Source: Legionella cherrii
GTDB lineage: Bacteria; Pseudomonadota; Gammaproteobacteria; Legionellales; Legionellaceae
Assembly: GCF_900635815.1 (NCBI RefSeq)
Contig: NZ_LR134173.1
Location: 1,644,001-1,708,000 of the forward strand
Direction of reading: 5' to 3'
DNA: 64,000 nt
How positions within the stretch are numbered: the stretch's first letter is position 1; each line of letters opens with the position of its first letter. Positions 20,001-27,680 of this stretch are shown here, piece by piece. Under the pieces are notes generated by a model. That model had not been told where the DNA came from. It did no database searches and saw only the letters and a list, made by a program, of their open reading frames with translations. The position numbers and the translations under genes are program-made.

Positions 20001-22309
20001 CCGGTATTGTGCAAGATGGTTTATTGGTTAATTTAAGCGATGAGGAGATGCAAAGTGTACTGAGTGCAAAAATGGACAGTGCATTGATTTTGCACCAGAT
20101 AACTAAAGATATTCCACTGGATTTATTTGTTTTATTTTCATCTTCAGCGTCCATACTCGGTGCCAGAGGGCAAGCGAACTATGTCGCTGCCAATGGATTT
20201 TTGGATGGACTAGCTTATCTTAGACAACAACAAGGGTTGCCGGCGTTGACCATTAACTGGGGGCCGTTTCATTCGATGGGCATGAGTGCAAACTTAGGAC
20301 AGGCTATGCAACAACGTGGCTTTACCTTGTTAGAGAAAGACAGTATCGATGTCCTTGATGTTTTATTAAAAAGCGAGTTAGCGCAAATTGCTGTATGTCC
20401 GATGAATTGGGATATTTACTTTAAATATTCGCCCAAGCAGGCATGGCTCTTAGAGCTGATGAAACAGAGTCGTCCAGCCGATCAGCATTTTTTAAATTCG
20501 CTCCGACAGCATTCCAAAGAAGAAAGCATCTCCATATTGAGCGAAGCTTTGCGTGAAATTGCTGCAGAGGTTCTCGGTTTGGACGATTTAGAACAGATTA
20601 AAGTCAATGATGGATTGTTCTCTTTGGGTTTGGACTCACTAATGGCAATTGAAATTCGCAATCGCATTCATGATAAATTGCAATGTCCCACCCTGAACTT
20701 ATCCATTGAATATTTTATTAATGATCCCAGTGTGGGCAAAATTGCTAAAAATATAGCGAATGAATTGCAGAAAGTATTCGATTTTGAAAATAAAAAAGAA
20801 CAGCAAGTGGCTGTAAATTCAGTCGGTGAAGAAGTTCCTTTATGTGATTTTCAATATGTTTTTTGGGTGCTCAATAGACTCGGTTATCCCTATAATATTG
20901 GCACACAGTTACAGATTCAAGGTAAGCTGAATAAGGATTATGTTGCTCAGGCATTTGAGGCAGTTGTAAAACAAAATAGCGCTTTTTGGTTGCAATTCGA
21001 TAAGGAAGTGCCGATTCAAGTATTGAGAAAAAAAGGACAATTTGAATTAATCTATAAAGACATTTCCCTGAATAATGAAGAGACGGAGCTTAATCAGGAA
21101 TTTCAAAATAATATGAGGGATGAAATCCCCTTAACCCAACAGCCACTCATTAGGGTCTATCTCTATAAAATCAACAGTGATTTGCACGAATTGCACATGA
21201 TAATCCCTCATATCATCGTTGATGGACCCTCATGTGACTATGTATTGAATCAGTTTAAAAAATGCTATGAAGCGTTGGCCCATGGCCAGGAATTGATTCT
21301 GGAACCAGAAAAAGATTCCTACCTCAATTATGTCAAAAAAAGTAATCACCTGTATGCAGCAAATTTAAAACACAAAATTAATTTTTGGCAGAATTATAAC
21401 AAGGGCTTTAAAATGCTGTACTTAGGACCTAAATACTTTATGCCTATAGACAGTCAGAAACAGTATTTATTCCATTATCCTATTGATTCGCATAAGGCCG
21501 AACAGTTTATTGAATGGCATAGGGCTCAAAATATGAATGTCAGTCTTGGGTTAATCGCTGCATGTCATATTGTTTTTTATAAGTTAAGTCAGCAAAAGAA
21601 AATACCTTTTATTCTGATCCATAGTGGTAGGGAGGGGAGCCAATACAAGTCTATTGTCGGCATGTTCTCAGAGTATAAACGACTAAATAGTACCCTGGAT
21701 AAGCAACATAACTTTATTGAATTGGTTAAGTCGATTGAGGAACAACAATTAAAAACAGCTTCTTTTCAAAAATGCTCGCATATCATTAAAAACAGTGAAT
21801 TTAAAGATTCGGGATTCACTATAAGCCATTATTTATTTTATAGATGGAATAGACTGCAATTAATGAAACAATTTAGTAAAACCAAGCTTAATTCATTGAT
21901 GGTTGATTTTTATCTTAAGTACCTGAGCTGGGCTGAAGCCATTAGTTTCAATACGTCACTTAAAAGAAAATTCAGTAAATTATTGAACCGCAAAAGGCCT
22001 TTGCAAAAACCGGAGCGGTTAAGAGTTCTCATTAACATTACCCCTTCCTTTTTCAGTAAGGCAGTTCCTGAGAGTAGTGTGACGACTCTTAAATTTCAGT
22101 ATGCGAATCATTTTGGAAGTGAGGATCGCCCTGTAAATAATCGTTCCTTATGGGTCTTATTTTCAAGAAATCAGGAAGGAGAGTATTTAATTTCAATTAA
22201 TGGTCCTGTAACGCCTGAGTGCAAAGAATTAATTGCGCGGGAATTTAATCAAGTGATCGCAAAAGTCTTGCAACATGATGAATGGGCTATTGAGGATTTA
22301 ATTCGATAA
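11012..22309 (+). CDS. Trans-AT-type polyketide synthase: KS-ACP*/KS-KR-ACP/KS-DH*-KR-ACP-C
   Basis: A 3765-residue megasynthase. KS1 spans 28-460 (C202, H338, H378), KS2 705-1130 (C878, H1013, H1053) and KS3 1864-2287 (C2035, H2170, H2210); all catalytic triads are complete. KR1 has GGCGGLG at 1497 with S1626, Y1639 and N1643. KR2 has GGTGALA at 2916 with S3044 and Y3057. ACP2 (S1801) and ACP3 (S3209) carry the phosphopantetheine serine. The ACP-like segment after KS1 has FNQEL where FDSL is expected (Gln651). The DH after KS3 keeps D2636 but has Asn2475 where the catalytic His belongs. Each KS is followed by a KS-AT linker and a post-AT linker (LPLYYFDRKPYW type) with no AT between, so extender loading must be in trans. 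From about 3275 there is an NRPS condensation domain with PHIIVDG (H3400, D3404), a likely release domain. No adenylation or thioesterase domain is present. The GTG at 11048 follows GGGAG by 9 nt and may be the real start. Confidence 0.93.
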   Translation: MALSLVVWEYFKVVKKNQELNLKDILNEPLAIVGMNCQFPGVDSDVEDVEAFYAMLLKGLSPIKEMPKDRWDVDEYYDPDREKPDKIISRKGGFLNNPQLFDATFFKISAIEAKQMDPQHRLFLEVAIRALNHANIPLDSLNNSNAGVFYGCSTQDYSQLNYKDNIEFNAYTQIGAASSAAAGRLSHFLNLKGPSMAVDTACSSSLAALYVAATSLRTKQCSMAIVGGIHLSLCPESFISVTKANMLSARDQCSSFDINADGYVRSEGCGVVVVKRLSDAIQDQDTIHAVLKSIVMNQDGDDGTILVAPNIKSQIALHHEVLAQAHLTPSDIDYIEAHGTGTIVGDSVEFNAIQQIHKGHHSQDKPLIIGAVKSNIGHSISSSGVASLIKAIGALKHETIPANLHYTKPNKTIDPESIPALLPVEATAFKKQKNKKRHVQISNYGFSGTNVSAIIEEATHDYLPSASLDDGQAKCFVVSANSEYSLRHMLARYALYLRETPTSLHDICFTLINCRDHFKYRCAIVTRDKETLIQKIESGDFELRKISVKKEIQNVASDAHQIYEAYFAGFNIKIDPDHVPFNKTDLPLYYFDRKPYWHEPRTRNGLNNLCLQPKEQQVETIKEKLAAQIHTLLKKEHIEEHQDFGSLGFNQELLAELEQSVYALFSYKMAIPAFLTLDKLARHIQQIQMPEPVYRQPTVNVLNNEPIAIIGMSCRFPKAENIDAFLSLLERGESGMADIPLERWDNEKFYDPDVNALGRLYIKQLGLIEHIKKFDADFFNISPREAKLMSPQLRVFMETSYHALENANLSLAAIKDSKTGVFVGCGTNEYPRLLAGLGVGLDDLNIYFATGNVLNAMPGRVAYAFDFHGPIQAIDTACSSSMTAIHDACLSLQNGDCDMALAGGVNILLAPDSNITLSKARMLSPESRCKTFSEDADGYARSEGCGVIVLKRLSTALKENDTILAVIKGTSINSDGKSGGFTVPNGIAQEEVIRSALAKAKLSPADIDYIEAHGTGTPLADPIEANALSKIFSEYHSEEKPLYISSVKTNIGHSESASGVAGVIKAILSLQTHQLFKHLNFKKLNPAIELKNTVIPLSTMDWPKEEGLRCAGVSSFGFSGANAHIVMQEAPVRTIESRILPQESLLVLSAKSKTALELLLASYRKYLANTHEEFADICYTAATCRNHFLFRVAIQASTAKEAAALIEKNEYTIHSIKKEKTNPFSLQQPRSLAQLQADYQAGFMINWTDFYQSLNTQLIKVKLPLYEFDREEHWFETKDKIKDVPMPQDWCFQLQWQQQLCTRTHRKMQGNNWLLIGARQLAPRLGAQGLDIILEEENHSLEHLDGIIFAMGLDAPKTADIESSIDFQKNTIKKLLALVKELNNKSIPLQLIVLTTNAIPELAAGALNLNDSPLIGFCRTLVLELPQFNTILIDAEKTEDEDYAGQIVDEIRHNFDQWYEHVVAYREGKRFITRLKKTKLLDRRPSLYGEGRYLITGGCGGLGLITAQALLSAGAREVILTSRNPDKPAVKEAIKKIQYNYTGRTIRTVSVDVTDKEKMRHLLLELNADGLLKGIIHAAGAAIKAPLLEHKDEDVDYLFAAKVQGSWYLHELSKNLDLDFFVVYSSISSVFGSNKESVYSGTNSFIDALIAERQRLGMVGTAIEWGPWGEVGMAKKRSQDQGLKQSLISNEQGHTFIKILINDQLSHAAIISPEYLKFMLDFVPKPVPAFHKHLADELNAAEQFAHKNLSLWLNDYLETREESRFQACKEMICALCNEILEITNADELDEDEGFFELGFDSLMITELASKLKEKLAPTLKVTATIGFDYPSINKLALHIESELNKYLITQPASKPVAAKEEDSIAIIGMSCTFPNAPNIAAFETLLDEGKSGMRDIPLERWDNQKYYDPDMDAPGKSYVNKLGLIENIKCFDANFFGISPREAKLMEPQQRIFLECSYKALENANYLPESLRGSLTGVFAGVGPNEYYAQLEKSGFSNEELSVYSITGNVSNLIPGRVAYTFDFKGPSISVDTACSSSLVAIHYACQSLKNREIDYALAGGVNVLLLPESNITLCKAKALAPDGYCKTFDELADGYARAEGCGVLFLKRLSDALRDKDNILAVIKASAVNSDGRSAGLTVPNGKSQEEVMMKALSQTDLSASDISYIEAHGTGTSLGDPIEVHAINQVYGKEHSQDNPLYLGAVKTNIGHLESAAGVASVIKTVLSLQKKKIYKLLHFKKLNPHIHLGDTLLALQKIDWNTGSKLRCAGVNAFGFSGTNAHVILQEFPKPAEQKPTQSAKVQLLILSANSQASLEHLAQSYQQYLATTQDDFGDICFTAATCRAQQPYRLALIAHNAQEASHLLETGQFALSHGKKSTLNVQNESMLQSVLTAYMQGTQVDWALYYKDSGYQFNKVNLPNYVFDSVEFWIDKSTSSRPSADAVHPLLGQMFSMPGNEFLFSNTLDLEHLPYINQNFIFDKVIFPATAFIELGLSAARFVLKHNAFSIEHFHIERPLYPKHDQEFQLHVKPKNDEQYKINIFAKEEDNWQLFSEMEINSHIPTISESLDFYDLKSSSERQFDASQIYEHFKKHALFYGDDLRVLQESYIHADGVLSKVIMTKNSQSVNYYYPPILLDGMMQSILLFKMNHEEHTVYVPYTFARMTTMQEAPRSVWLHVVQRVSEHENELCFDIKFYDNSGVLIGEIEKFKLRKVTQSHFIPYESYLQYLYQIRWSPLKFNVLTQIQLPELLVISNDPDKAKAVLGDLDYQLIQDANELGPIENKTIVYLYNQSQFNDLFHCCQKMFKSRPNRFILVTEHAYSIHETDKVNPYHTMACAFWKTFSNELELVNNYAIDLGTTSTLPEILKYLFVAPSAENQFAIRDTFYIPRLKKAPLSAHVAQQEMLFKSDATYLITGGTGALAKSLIEYLMRRGAHDIVITSRSECSPEIRLLIDRARKKQVFIKHYQADASNYQQMEHIIAEIEQSSKRLQGVFHLAGIVQDGLLVNLSDEEMQSVLSAKMDSALILHQITKDIPLDLFVLFSSSASILGARGQANYVAANGFLDGLAYLRQQQGLPALTINWGPFHSMGMSANLGQAMQQRGFTLLEKDSIDVLDVLLKSELAQIAVCPMNWDIYFKYSPKQAWLLELMKQSRPADQHFLNSLRQHSKEESISILSEALREIAAEVLGLDDLEQIKVNDGLFSLGLDSLMAIEIRNRIHDKLQCPTLNLSIEYFINDPSVGKIAKNIANELQKVFDFENKKEQQVAVNSVGEEVPLCDFQYVFWVLNRLGYPYNIGTQLQIQGKLNKDYVAQAFEAVVKQNSAFWLQFDKEVPIQVLRKKGQFELIYKDISLNNEETELNQEFQNNMRDEIPLTQQPLIRVYLYKINSDLHELHMIIPHIIVDGPSCDYVLNQFKKCYEALAHGQELILEPEKDSYLNYVKKSNHLYAANLKHKINFWQNYNKGFKMLYLGPKYFMPIDSQKQYLFHYPIDSHKAEQFIEWHRAQNMNVSLGLIAACHIVFYKLSQQKKIPFILIHSGREGSQYKSIVGMFSEYKRLNSTLDKQHNFIELVKSIEEQQLKTASFQKCSHIIKNSEFKDSGFTISHYLFYRWNRLQLMKQFSKTKLNSLMVDFYLKYLSWAEAISFNTSLKRKFSKLLNRKRPLQKPERLRVLINITPSFFSKAVPESSVTTLKFQYANHFGSEDRPVNNRSLWVLFSRNQEGEYLISINGPVTPECKELIAREFNQVIAKVLQHDEWAIEDLIR

Positions 22310-22315
22310 TTGATA

Positions 22316-22446
22316 CCCTTATCCGCCCTAACGGGCACCTTCTTCCCCAAGGGGAGAAGGGAGCTGCTAAACTTAATGCTAGAAAGATACCCCACATTAC
22401 AATAATTGCCTCCCCGGTTTTCGGGAGAGGGCTAGGGGTGAGGGTT
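22316..22446 (+). repeat. Two-module palindromic intergenic repeat, copy A (order a-b)
   Basis: Module a (about 22317-22361) is a hairpin starting ATCCGCCCTAACGGGC and ending GGGGAGAAGGG. Module b (about 22409-22446) is a hairpin with GGGAGAGGGCTAGGGGTGAGGG. It begins about 6 nt after the polyketide synthase stop. Three further copies occur at 33256, 45829 and 47010. Confidence 0.8.
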
Positions 22447-22485
22447 AGCCCACAAAACATGATACAAATTAAGGATCAGTGAAAG

Positions 22486-24702
22486 ATGAAACATGGACAT
22501 TGTGATCACGAACATCGTTCGGAACCAGTAAATACCCATCAGGGCTGTCACCAACACCATAGGATGCATGAGCAACATGGTCCAGATGAGCATGGGATTA
22601 AAACTGGAATCTATACCTGTCCTATGCATCCAGAGATTCGTCAACCCGGTCCCGGAAATTGTCCAATTTGTGGGATGGCATTAGAACCGGAAACAGTTTC
22701 GGCAGAACAACAAAACCCCGAATACAAAATCATGAAAAATCGATTTTGGCTGGCACTTATTTTGAGTATTCCGGTGGTTTTATTAGAAATGGGCGGGCAT
22801 GTGTTTCAACATATTCTTACTGCCAATCACTCGGCCTGGATTCAATTTCTATTAGCGACACCTGTCGTTTTATGGTGTGGTTTACCTTTTTTTCAGCGTG
22901 CTCTCACTTCGCTAAAAACACGTCAATTGAATATGTTTACGCTCATTGCAATGGGGATAGGAGTTGCCTGGATTTACAGTACTATTGCTCTGGTATTTCC
23001 AGGTATTTTTCCCGTTGCTTTTCGTCATCACGGATTAATCAATGTTTATTTTGAAGCTGCTGCAGTGATTACCACTTTGGTGTTGCTTGGACAGGTATTG
23101 GAGTTAAAAGCACGAGAACAAACAGGCGGTGCAATTCGGGCTTTATTGAATTTAGCTCCCGAAAGTGCGCGGCGAATTGACTCAAATGGCAATGAAGAGG
23201 AAGTACCCCTTGCGCAAGTGCAGGTTGGGGATAAGCTTCGGGTTCGGCCTGGTGAAAAAATTCCCGTGGATGGAGAAGTACTCGAAGGGCATAGTTATGT
23301 GGATGAATCAATGGTGACCGGGGAATCGATGCCAATCAGCAAAGAGGTGGGATTCAAGGTGATTGGTGCGACCATAAACCAAAATGGCAGCTTCGTGATG
23401 AAGGCAGAACATATTGGCAGTGACACCATGCTATCACATATTGTACGTATGGTGAGTGAAGCACAACGCAGCCGTGCCCCCATTCAACGCTTAGCCGATA
23501 TTGTTTCAGGTCGGTTTGTACCGGCAGTGATTTTGATTGCAGTATTGGCATTCTTCATTTGGTTGGTCTTTGGTCCACAACCCACATTGAGCTATGCTTT
23601 GCTTGCGGCTGTTTCAGTACTCATTATTGCTTGTCCTTGCGCGCTAGGTTTAGCAACACCTATGTCCATTATGGTTGCTGTGGGCAAAGGAGCGCAGAAT
23701 GGAGTATTGGTCAAAAATGCCGAAGCACTGGAACAGATGGAAAAGGTTCAGGTACTTGTTGTGGACAAAACTGGTACGCTGACGTTGGGCCGTCCCAAAC
23801 TAACCCAAATTATTACGGATAAAGAATTCGAAACCGATGAAATACTCACTTTAGCAGCCACAATGGAACATCATAGTGAGCATCCACTTGCTCATGCAAT
23901 TATTGCTGCTGCAAAAGAAAAACAGTTGTCGCTGAGCACGGTAATGAATTTTGAATCGATCCCTGGGAAAGGGGTTATTGGAAAGGTCAATGAATCCCCT
24001 GTAGCACTTGGTAATCTGCAGTTGATGCAGGAATATGGAAGTGCTCAAACCTCACTTATTGAACGAGCTGATGAATTACGTGCTCAAGGAGCAACAGTAA
24101 TTTTTATGGCTATCGCGGGTGAAACAGTCGCTATTTTGGCAGTTGAAGATCCAATAAAACCCAGTACACCTGAGGCTATCGATACGCTCCAAAAAAATGG
24201 GGTTGAGATCTACATGTTGACTGGGGATAGTCAAAAAACAGCACAATCTGTTGCGAAGCAATTAGGAATCAACAAGGTGATTGCTGAAATTATGCCTGAA
24301 CATAAACGCCGTGTAGTCAGTGAGTTGAAAGACAATGGCCTTGTTGTCGCCATGGCCGGGGATGGGGTAAATGATGCCCCCGCTTTGGCAATCGCTGATG
24401 TTGGTATTGCAATGGGTACGGGGACCGACGTTGCAATTGAAAGTGCGGGCATTACTCTGCTGCATGGTGATTTGAGTGGTATCGTTAAAGCGCATCATCT
24501 ATCCCGTGCTACCATGAGTAACATCAGGCAGAATTTATTTTTTGCTTTTATTTATAATGGATTAGGCGTTCCGTTGGCTGCTGGGGTGCTGTATCCGGTA
24601 ACAGGACTATTACTTAATCCGATTATCGCCGCAAGCGCGATGGCATTAAGTTCTGTTTCTGTGATTTTTAATGCACTTAGGTTACGGAGACTCAAGCTAT
24701 AA
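22486..24702 (+). CDS. copA: Copper-exporting P1B-type ATPase
   Basis: A 738-residue Cu(I) efflux pump of the inner membrane. The N-terminus is His-rich ([24 protein letters not shown]), followed by the heavy-metal-binding [13 protein letters not shown]...[10 protein letters not shown] module. Core P1B motifs follow: TGES phosphatase loop (VTGESMP), CPC metal site in [11 protein letters not shown], phosphorylation site [15 protein letters not shown] (HP motif) and [10 protein letters not shown]. Eight transmembrane segments are expected. The sequence closely resembles the crystallised Legionella pneumophila CopA from memory, including length. The classical CxxC ferredoxin-like metal-binding domain is absent. 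AAGGATC lies upstream of the ATG. No chaperone or CueR-like regulator gene is adjacent. Confidence 0.95.
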   Translation: MKHGHCDHEHRSEPVNTHQGCHQHHRMHEQHGPDEHGIKTGIYTCPMHPEIRQPGPGNCPICGMALEPETVSAEQQNPEYKIMKNRFWLALILSIPVVLLEMGGHVFQHILTANHSAWIQFLLATPVVLWCGLPFFQRALTSLKTRQLNMFTLIAMGIGVAWIYSTIALVFPGIFPVAFRHHGLINVYFEAAAVITTLVLLGQVLELKAREQTGGAIRALLNLAPESARRIDSNGNEEEVPLAQVQVGDKLRVRPGEKIPVDGEVLEGHSYVDESMVTGESMPISKEVGFKVIGATINQNGSFVMKAEHIGSDTMLSHIVRMVSEAQRSRAPIQRLADIVSGRFVPAVILIAVLAFFIWLVFGPQPTLSYALLAAVSVLIIACPCALGLATPMSIMVAVGKGAQNGVLVKNAEALEQMEKVQVLVVDKTGTLTLGRPKLTQIITDKEFETDEILTLAATMEHHSEHPLAHAIIAAAKEKQLSLSTVMNFESIPGKGVIGKVNESPVALGNLQLMQEYGSAQTSLIERADELRAQGATVIFMAIAGETVAILAVEDPIKPSTPEAIDTLQKNGVEIYMLTGDSQKTAQSVAKQLGINKVIAEIMPEHKRRVVSELKDNGLVVAMAGDGVNDAPALAIADVGIAMGTGTDVAIESAGITLLHGDLSGIVKAHHLSRATMSNIRQNLFFAFIYNGLGVPLAAGVLYPVTGLLLNPIIAASAMALSSVSVIFNALRLRRLKL

Positions 24703-24834
24703 AAAAGCCTTCTTGATCGCCGCTGTCCTCTGATTTATGCACAGTACTTCGGGTATAAACGAGTGAGCGGACCTCAGGAACATGCCTGAAGTCAGAAGGG
24801 AGTTCACAATATATTGATTAAACAAGAGGTTTTT

Positions 24835-25323
24835 ATGCCAAAAATACTGATGAGTGCTTGTCTTCTTGGCGAAAAAGTTCGTTATGACGGTAGTGACTGT
24901 TTGCAAAATCATCCGCTGTTGCAGCAATGGCTTAAAGAGGGAAACATCATCACAATTTGCCCGGAAATGGCCGGGGGATTACCCACACCAAGACCGCCAG
25001 CTGAGATTCAAGATAAACAATCGGGTAGTGATGTATTAAAGAAAAATGCTTTAGTAAAAACCAATAATAATCAGGATGTTACTGAATTTTTTCTCAGAGG
25101 GGCACAAAAAGCACTGGAGTTAGTAAAGAAACATCAGATACGTGTGGCCATTTTAAAGGCTCGGAGCCCTTCTTGTGGCTCGGGGATGATTTATGATGGG
25201 ACATTTTCACGTACGTTGATGCAAGGGGATGGCGTTACTACAGCGCTCTTGATGGAACATGGTGTGCAAGTATTTGATGAACATCATATTGATGAGGCAT
25301 TAAATGCCGCATTATTAGGGTAA
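24835..25323 (+). CDS. DUF523 family protein
   Basis: A 162-residue protein of the DUF523 family. Conserved features are ILMSACLLGEKVRYDG at the N-terminus, CPEMAGGLPTPRPPAE, and ILKARSPSCGSGMIYDG with the conserved cysteine. The ATG at 24835 is preferred over the upstream TTG because AAGAGG lies 5 nt before it. No reaction has been established for the family as far as I know; the conserved cysteines suggest metal or thiol chemistry. It lies 130 nt after copA, with its own likely promoter in between. Confidence 0.87.
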   Translation: MPKILMSACLLGEKVRYDGSDCLQNHPLLQQWLKEGNIITICPEMAGGLPTPRPPAEIQDKQSGSDVLKKNALVKTNNNQDVTEFFLRGAQKALELVKKHQIRVAILKARSPSCGSGMIYDGTFSRTLMQGDGVTTALLMEHGVQVFDEHHIDEALNAALLG

Positions 25324-25405
25324 ACCACAAGTGACCTTCAGTATTAAAAGTTCATAATTTATCTCTGTACATCACAAGCGGTTTATTTTACTAGGAGGGT
25401 TGGTA

Positions 25406-25594
25406 ATGGAGTACAAGTGCCATAAATGTGGAATGGGAGTTAAAAATTTAACCTGCAGTAAATGCAATACACCATTAGTGAGTGATATGGTTAAAACGGA
25501 TAAAGGCCATGTTCAAGTAGCAAAATGTCCTAATGGATGTGGGCAAATTAAATCACCTATATGTTGTGGCCATGATATGGTATGTTCAGATTAG
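25406..25594 (+). CDS. Small zinc-ribbon protein
   Basis: A 62-residue protein with four cysteine pairs or clusters: CHKCGMG, CSKCNTP, CPNGCGQ and CCGHDMVC. This is typical of a zinc ribbon or rubredoxin-like metal-binding mini-protein. The ATG at 25406 is chosen because a strong GGAGG at 25394 lies 7 nt upstream; the TTG two codons earlier is less likely. Partner and role are unknown. The strong ribosome binding site suggests it is really made. Confidence 0.75.
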   Translation: MEYKCHKCGMGVKNLTCSKCNTPLVSDMVKTDKGHVQVAKCPNGCGQIKSPICCGHDMVCSD

Positions 25595-25620
25595 TAAGAA
25601 AATTTATAGTTAGGGCACTT

Positions 25621-25655
25621 TGTAGCCGGATTAACGCAGCGTAATCCGGGCTACG
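25621..25655. repeat. Palindromic intergenic element (GTAGCCGGATTA/TAATCCGGGCTAC)
   Basis: An imperfect inverted repeat of about 35 nt (TGTAGCCGGATTA, 9-nt loop, TAATCCGGGCTACG). It lies between the zinc-ribbon gene and queE, which converge. It resembles the widespread proteobacterial GTAGCCCGGATTA dispersed element and may act as a bidirectional terminator. Confidence 0.65.
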
Positions 25656-25667
25656 AAACCCATTACC

Positions 25668-26543
25668 TTAAGGCAAACTTGCAAACAGATGGATTTGTAA
25701 GTTAAGAATAAACCCATATTTCATGCAATATTCTGCAGCATATTCGTGATTACGTTGATTTTTTTCCAGATTTAAAAGACCAGGTTCCCAAAAACTAACT
25801 ACTTCGTTGATTTCAGATCGCTCTGCTAAGGTCAGATCACGCCCTTTATCGCGAATCGCTTGCGCACGCTGAGGTTCTTTTAGGTATCTATTCATGGGAC
25901 TGACAAAGACTTGTTTTTTTGTTTTTTCGGCCCATTCATGCGCCCATTTGGGTATTTCACTATAGGGTGTATATTGATTATCATCGGGGGCTGACACGAC
26001 AAATTTCAAATAATCAGCTCGTTCCAACATTTTGCTGTGAGGCTTCAGATATCGAATTATTTTACCCTCTTTTTCCAGACACTTAGGACTAACGACCAGA
26101 GTCGTGCATCGAGGAAGATCAGGAAGAATGGAAATACCATTGGATTCAATTTGAGTATGTTGAAAATAGGGTTGAGCTTTTTCTAAAAATGCAGATAAAT
26201 TCTGTTGTAATGAAGGTTCCCCCCCAGTAATTACCAGGATCATTTTTTTATCAAGTCCTTGCGCCCAAGAAGGGGTAGCAAGATTACGTTTTTGAAAAAA
26301 AGCATGTATGACTGTATCTGCCTCTTCCAACAGGGAGTTAAAGTCAAGCCATTCGCCGGCATCAAAATAAGTATCACAAAAAGAGCACGCCAAATTGCAT
26401 TTAGCTAATCGAATAAAATAGGCAGGATGCCCCCGAAATGGTCCTTCTCCCTGTAAGGTAAAAAAGCGACTGGTAACAAAGAGCTCATCGGATTTCGCGT
26501 CCTTAAAAAAAGATTTGCCTACTTTGTCATTCAATCCGAACAT
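25668..26543 (-). CDS. queE: 7-carboxy-7-deazaguanine synthase, radical SAM
   Basis: Predicted to convert 6-carboxy-5,6,7,8-tetrahydropterin to 7-carboxy-7-deazaguanine in queuosine biosynthesis. The hallmark FTLQGEGPFRGHPAYFIRLA precedes the 4Fe-4S cluster motif CNLACSFC (C49, C53, C56). ITGGEPSLQ is the SAM-binding GGEP motif, and VVSPKCLEKEG follows. At 291 residues it is longer than many QueE proteins (about 220); the extra is mostly C-terminal. No other queuosine gene is in the window, so it appears to stand alone. Confidence 0.9.
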   Translation of the reverse strand: MFGLNDKVGKSFFKDAKSDELFVTSRFFTLQGEGPFRGHPAYFIRLAKCNLACSFCDTYFDAGEWLDFNSLLEEADTVIHAFFQKRNLATPSWAQGLDKKMILVITGGEPSLQQNLSAFLEKAQPYFQHTQIESNGISILPDLPRCTTLVVSPKCLEKEGKIIRYLKPHSKMLERADYLKFVVSAPDDNQYTPYSEIPKWAHEWAEKTKKQVFVSPMNRYLKEPQRAQAIRDKGRDLTLAERSEINEVVSFWEPGLLNLEKNQRNHEYAAEYCMKYGFILNLQIHLFASLP

Positions 26544-26681
26544 TAATTCACTTTTCCTGTATAAAATTTTTTCATATTATACTCTATTGCGTTTTAAATG
26601 GTAGACCGGATTCGCATGTGATGTAGGTTGAGCTTGGCCCAACTTACTCGATACAGGATTGTGATTAAGATAAAGTTGATT

Positions 26682-27431
26682 TTACCTCGTTTCATTTTTT
26701 AAAGATTGAATCAACGCGAAACGTTCAATTAAATTGATTTTTTCTGATGCTAATTGATATATTTTTGTAATTGTTTCCTGGCTAAGTTGATGAAATATCT
26801 GTTTTATTTCATTTTGTTGTGGCTGGGGTATGGGAGCATAACGATGTGAGCCAAGAATTTTTTTCATTGAATTTAAATCAATAGAATCAAAACAATAAAA
26901 ATTATTGCGCGTATAAATTTTAAGAGGAAATGAGGCTTTTTTTATTTCAGAATTAAAATTCAATTTACGAAAAGACGGTTTATTCAAGTCAGGGCAATTT
27001 AATTCTTTATACCGTTTTATGAAGTTGATGCGATTGACATAGAAGAAATCTTTTGAAATTCCGCTGAGTTTCCTGTTTATGATAGAACAGTTAATCAAGG
27101 GAAGGCCAAAACCTACATAATTAATAAACAACAATTCAAATACACTTTCAATGTAATGCTCCATTTTGCGCTCATGATGGCTGAGCAATGCTTCATGAAT
27201 AAAATGAAAGTCTAGCCCCTTCCAGGGTGCGGTATCATAATGTAGATACCAAAGGATATAATAAATTCCATCCCATGGTGAGGTGTAGTATCGCTCCGCT
27301 ATTTTATTTTGTAACTTCCGAACCTCATGAACCAGAGAAGGGGTAATTATATATGGAATTCTTGGCTTTAAACAAACCGCCATGCCATTTGTTTTGTTAT
27401 CACGAATGGCGAGTAACTCAATATTATGCAC
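26682..27431 (-). CDS. Hypothetical protein, about 249 residues
   Basis: I do not recognise this protein. It is aromatic- and Asn/Ile-rich, with no signal peptide, and ends with a helical region (FHQLSQETITKIYQLASEKINLIERFALIQSLKNE). The frame is open up to a TTG at 27515, but that start has no ribosome binding site. The GTG at 27431 has AAGGA 5 nt upstream and is preferred. An ATG at 27383 is a third choice. Low-complexity AT-rich composition fits horizontally acquired or effector-like genes in Legionella. Function unknown. Confidence 0.5.
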   Translation of the reverse strand: MHNIELLAIRDNKTNGMAVCLKPRIPYIITPSLVHEVRKLQNKIAERYYTSPWDGIYYILWYLHYDTAPWKGLDFHFIHEALLSHHERKMEHYIESVFELLFINYVGFGLPLINCSIINRKLSGISKDFFYVNRINFIKRYKELNCPDLNKPSFRKLNFNSEIKKASFPLKIYTRNNFYCFDSIDLNSMKKILGSHRYAPIPQPQQNEIKQIFHQLSQETITKIYQLASEKINLIERFALIQSLKNETR

Positions 27432-27559
27432 AGCAATCCTTATAAAATAGAGTAAAAATATCTTAAATAAGGGAATAACATTTTGAAGTTTAGTAAAGAA
27501 AATAGTGTTTTTCAAAAATTAAACACTTTTTTTATAAAATCCTTGTTTTTATGTTGCTC

Positions 27560-27598
27560 TTTTGACCCCCAATGATTTGCGTTTGGGGTATCAAAACA
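27560..27598 (-). terminator. Possible stem-loop terminator after the serine pathway genes
   Basis: On the minus strand TTTTGATACCCCAAA is followed, after a short loop, by TTGGGGGTCAAAA, which can pair with a small bulge. It lies about 85 nt past the serA-like stop. There is no long U-tract, so a rho-independent terminator is only a suggestion. Confidence 0.35.
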
Positions 27599-27680
27599 CA
27601 AAAAGCAAAATGAGATAAGCTCATGTTGTCGACCTGGGTTACGATGGGAGATCCCTTACCCCACCTGGGGTGACGGCTAA

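Noticed and set aside
22432..24498. Numerous minus-strand ORFs within copA
   Set aside because: Products are low-complexity reversals of copA codons; none has a recognisable domain.
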